Assembly (NCBI GenBank): GCA_002733385.1
Contig: NVVO01000015.1
Coordinates: forward strand, 40,412 to 47,440
DNA length: 7,029 nt
Direction of reading: 5' to 3'
DNA from: Robiginitomaculum sp.
Lineage (GTDB): Bacteria; Pseudomonadota; Alphaproteobacteria; Caulobacterales; Maricaulaceae
The stretch's first letter is position 1. The number at the start of each line of letters is the position of its first letter. Under the pieces are notes generated by a model. It was not told the DNA's origin and did no database searches. It was given only the letters and a program-made list of their open reading frames with translations. A program made the position numbers and the translations under genes. Positions 4,945 to 7,029 of this stretch are shown one piece after another.

Positions 4945-5718
4945 GTGCGACAAAACGTACAAAAACTGGAACAATTTTATACCTCGCGCCTTGGCAACAC
5001 GGTGCAGGCCATGGTTTCGCGCCGCCTGCACAGCTTATGGCCGGATTTGCAGGATAATAATGTCCTGGGTTACGGCTACGGCGTCCCGTATTTGCACAGC
5101 TATCAAGACAGTGCGCGCAGCATTATTTATGCCATGCCGGAAGACCAGGGTGTAGCCCGGCAATACTCTGAACGCGGCAATGTTTCGGTTTTAACACCTG
5201 ACCATTATTTGCCTTTTGCGCCCGGCGTCTTTGACAAGGTTCTGGTGGTACACGGGCTAGAGGAAGCGCCGCGCCTGTTGGCTTTATTGAGTGAATTGTG
5301 GCGGGTCATGAAACCGGAGGGCCGGATTGTCATTATTGCCGCCAACCGGGCCGGTTTGTGGGCTAGGTCTGACAAAACTCCATTTGGCGCGGGACGCCCG
5401 TTTTCCCGTTCCCAGCTTTCCGGAGCTTTAAAATCCAGCGGCTTTGTGCCTTTGGTGCGTGCCGGGGCATTATACGGCCCCCCCATTGGCAAATTATCTG
5501 GGCCGCGTATGGCGGGCGGATTCGAAAAATTTGGCGAGACAGTTTGGCCGGGATTTTCCGGTCTGGTACTTGTAGAAGCGGTCAAGCGTCTATATGCCGG
5601 AGGCGGACACAAACAAAAGCACCGGGTCTTGCGCCCTGGGTTTGGCGGCACACGGGCATTGGGTGCGTCGCGGGGTATATATAAAATGACCAAGGAACGG
5701 ACAAAAACTCATGAATAA
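4945..5718 (+). CDS. SAM-dependent methyltransferase family protein (Methyltransf_11-like), substrate unknown
   Basis: The product is 257 residues. It has the layout of a class I (Rossmann) methyltransferase: a SAM-site region VLGYGYGVPYL (residues 40-50), then TPDHYLPFAPGVFDKVLVVH leading into GLEEAPRLLALLSELWRVM and KPEGRIVIIAANRAGLWAR (about 82-145). The last two are the usual conserved core around strands 4-5. The glycine motif is unusual: the acidic residue and GCG of the classic DxGxGxG are replaced by GYGYG. This appears to be a trait of the alphaproteobacterial gloB-linked family, and SAM binding is not certain. The C-terminal 45 residues are basic and Gly-rich (HKQKHRVLRPGFGGTRALG), which suggests nucleic-acid or ribosomal contact. 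It starts at GTG with a good GAGGA site. Its last 8 bases overlap the next gene, so the two are probably translationally coupled. The function is unknown; I would not assign a substrate. Confidence 0.82.
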   Translation: MRQNVQKLEQFYTSRLGNTVQAMVSRRLHSLWPDLQDNNVLGYGYGVPYLHSYQDSARSIIYAMPEDQGVARQYSERGNVSVLTPDHYLPFAPGVFDKVLVVHGLEEAPRLLALLSELWRVMKPEGRIVIIAANRAGLWARSDKTPFGAGRPFSRSQLSGALKSSGFVPLVRAGALYGPPIGKLSGPRMAGGFEKFGETVWPGFSGLVLVEAVKRLYAGGGHKQKHRVLRPGFGGTRALGASRGIYKMTKERTKTHE

Positions 5719-6538
5719 ATCTGCGCCAAAAATCAACGCGGTTATGGACAAATTGCGCACCGATATCGACAGGGTTGATACGGCGCTTTTGAACTTAATT
5801 GCCGAACGTATGGGTCTGGCGGCAGCCGTGCGCAACGCCAAATCCGGCACCAATGTCTGGCGGCCATCGCGTGAGGAATCCCATGTTCGGGATTTGGCGA
5901 AAAAAGCTACTGATGTCTCTCCCGAACTTGTATCACATATTTGGGCCGAGCTGACCAGTGCCAGCCTGACCTTGCAAGGCCCCATAGGTTTGCACATTGC
6001 ATTGGGGGGGGAAGCATTATCCAATTGGACACTGGTACGCGACCGTTTCGGTGCCTCTATTCCCGCCCATACCTATCCCATGGCCAGCGGCGCATTGGCG
6101 GCGGCGTACGCGGATCTGGAAGGCGTGGCCGTCCTGCCCGCACCGGGCGGTATGAACAATTGGTGGACGGCTCTGGGCCCGAACGGCGCCTGTGCAGATA
6201 TGAATATTTTGGCGGCCCTACCGCGTATTGGCGCGTGGGACTGGCCCGTAGCCGTGGCCGTTTCCAAAGCCATTATTGAGCCTTCTGGTGATGATATGAC
6301 ATTGTTATATATTGAAGCAGGTACTATATCCGCGCCCTTAACTCTGGAGCAGGTTTTCGCGGACGCAGGGTTTAAGGCCCTAAGACGTGCGGAAGTAGAC
6401 GGGCGATATTTGTACAGTGTCGGTGAATATGTAAATGACAGTGACGCCCGCTTAATGGCGCTTGGGGAGCGGGTCGCAAGTATGAAAATTGTCGGTGTCT
6501 TGCCGCACCCGATTTCAGAAAAACCATGTGATGTCTGA
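5711..6538 (+). CDS. Chorismate mutase (AroQ-type) with a C-terminal PheA-like region
   Basis: Chorismate mutase converts chorismate to prephenate, the entry to phenylalanine and tyrosine. The 275-residue product opens with an AroQ helical domain (about residues 8-90). R16, R33, K44 and Q89 align with R11, R28, K39 and Q88 of the E. coli P-protein mutase, and the first three have identical spacing. The third active-site cluster differs: E55 replaces D48, and H58 and V59 replace R51 and E52. Residues from about 92 to 275 are not needed for a mutase. They faintly resemble a decayed prephenate dehydratase/ACT arrangement, with an end (SMKIVGVLPHPI) like the ACT terminus of PheA, but no dehydratase motif is recognisable. 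The ATG overlaps the previous stop (ATGAATAA) and its own end overlaps the dehydrogenase start, so it is the middle gene of a coupled operon. Activity is likely but not certain. Confidence 0.82.
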   Translation: MNKSAPKINAVMDKLRTDIDRVDTALLNLIAERMGLAAAVRNAKSGTNVWRPSREESHVRDLAKKATDVSPELVSHIWAELTSASLTLQGPIGLHIALGGEALSNWTLVRDRFGASIPAHTYPMASGALAAAYADLEGVAVLPAPGGMNNWWTALGPNGACADMNILAALPRIGAWDWPVAVAVSKAIIEPSGDDMTLLYIEAGTISAPLTLEQVFADAGFKALRRAEVDGRYLYSVGEYVNDSDARLMALGERVASMKIVGVLPHPISEKPCDV

Positions 6539-7029
6539 GCCGCACATATATGAAGAAATATTGATCATTGGCGGCGGGTTGATTGGCTCGTCACTCGCCC
6601 GCTGCGTGGGCGAGCGGGGTGCGGCGGATCGGGTGGTGATGAGCGATAGTGACAAACATGTTCGCGCCCGTCTGCGGGCTTTGGAAATTTGCGACCATGT
6701 GGACGCAGTTGTTGGTGCAACCAATGCTGATCTGGTCATTTTGGCTGTGCCGCCCGGCGTGATCGCCAAAGCGGCGGCCCAGATATTGCCCTATATGAAA
6801 CCAGGTGCCATGCTCAGCGATGTTGGTTCGGTAAAACGCTCCGTGGTCGACGCAATTTTACCGCTTTTGCCAAAGGCAATAGATTTTGTTGGTGGCCACC
6901 CGATTGCCGGCACGGAGCAGTCCGGGCCAGACGCCGGTTTTGCCAGCCTGTTTACAGATCGTTGGTGTATTCTGACCCCGAGCGCCAGAACCGGCGAGAC
7001 CAGTAAGTCCGCCCAAAAATTGAAACGGT
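6531..7029 (+). CDS. tyrA: Prephenate/arogenate dehydrogenase, N-terminal part (3' end outside window)
   Basis: This enzyme oxidatively decarboxylates prephenate (or arogenate) with NAD(P)+ toward tyrosine, using the product of the preceding gene. The frame is open to the window edge (166 codons). It has a Rossmann signature GGGLIGSSLA (residues 14-23) and an acidic residue after strand 2 (SDSD, D39) that favours NAD+. It then shows LVILAVPPGVI, LSDVGSVKRSVVD and the family signature GGHPIAGTEQSGPDAGF (from residue 121), with H123 at the conserved active-site histidine. RWCILTP follows, as in alphaproteobacterial members often named tyrC. The ATG overlaps the previous gene by 8 bases (ATGTCTGA), so translation is probably coupled. 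A histidinol-phosphate/aromatic aminotransferase gene often sits between these two in related bacteria; none is present here. Confidence 0.94.
   Translation, partial: MSEPHIYEEILIIGGGLIGSSLARCVGERGAADRVVMSDSDKHVRARLRALEICDHVDAVVGATNADLVILAVPPGVIAKAAAQILPYMKPGAMLSDVGSVKRSVVDAILPLLPKAIDFVGGHPIAGTEQSGPDAGFASLFTDRWCILTPSARTGETSKSAQKLKR

Noticed and set aside
5994..6002. TTATCCAAT-like DnaA box in the chorismate mutase gene
   Set aside because: It matches the DnaA consensus only in the first part, is inside coding sequence and stands alone.
5205..6024. Long minus-strand frames (5205-5693, 5590-6024) opposite the methyltransferase and chorismate mutase
   Set aside because: Low-complexity Pro/Arg/Ser-rich products opposite well-supported genes; no start signals or motifs.
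6515..6769. 84-aa minus-strand open frame
   Set aside because: It is antisense to the start of the prephenate dehydrogenase, which has a clear Rossmann signature.

Overview
The window looks like chromosomal DNA from an alphaproteobacterium of moderate GC content. The evidence is the divergent pairing of a glyoxalase II gene with a SAM methyltransferase, the stand-alone chorismate-mutase protein leading into an alphaproteobacterial-type prephenate dehydrogenase, the Xre-type regulator, and a perfect TTAA-N7-TTAA CtrA-like box. The CcrM site GANTC is also almost absent (2 found by eye in 7 kb). No tRNA, rRNA, CRISPR array, transposase or integrase was seen.

Layout. (1) 1-897: the 3' end of rnr (RNase R), with the end of the RNB domain, an S1 domain and a basic tail. 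(2) 898-2390: an AT-richer stretch of small genes with unusually long intergenic regions. It holds an 85-aa Xre/Cro-type HTH regulator with a 12/13 direct repeat across its likely promoter, an 81-aa protein of unknown function, and a 145-aa four-helix membrane protein. Upstream of the membrane protein gene lie the CtrA-like box and a pair of 11-bp repeats. (3) 2450-4165: a PAS-GGDEF-EAL protein whose diguanylate cyclase site is destroyed (SGTGF) but whose RxxD inhibitory-site motif and full set of EAL catalytic residues are intact. It is probably a c-di-GMP phosphodiesterase with a sensory GGDEF domain. (4) 4174-4890 (minus): gloB, convergent with the EAL gene and divergent from the next operon. 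Its promoter appears to place transcription start at or next to the start codon, and an 8+8 bp inverted repeat overlaps that promoter. (5) 4945-7029 (plus): a tightly coupled operon of methyltransferase, chorismate mutase-like protein and prephenate/arogenate dehydrogenase. Each junction is an 8-bp gene overlap. The last gene runs off the window.

How the genes relate. The last two genes supply consecutive steps toward tyrosine (chorismate to prephenate, then oxidative decarboxylation). The methyltransferase is co-transcribed with them but its substrate is unknown. gloB is a detoxification enzyme sharing the divergent regulatory region. The EAL protein and the CtrA-like box are both themes of alphaproteobacterial cell-cycle and motile/sessile control, but a link between them here is inference. 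No clearly new multi-gene system is visible. The best leads are the sensor-like GGDEF-EAL protein, the CtrA-box membrane gene, the HTH gene's repeat operator, the leaderless gloB promoter with its palindrome, and the non-canonical chorismate mutase-like protein.
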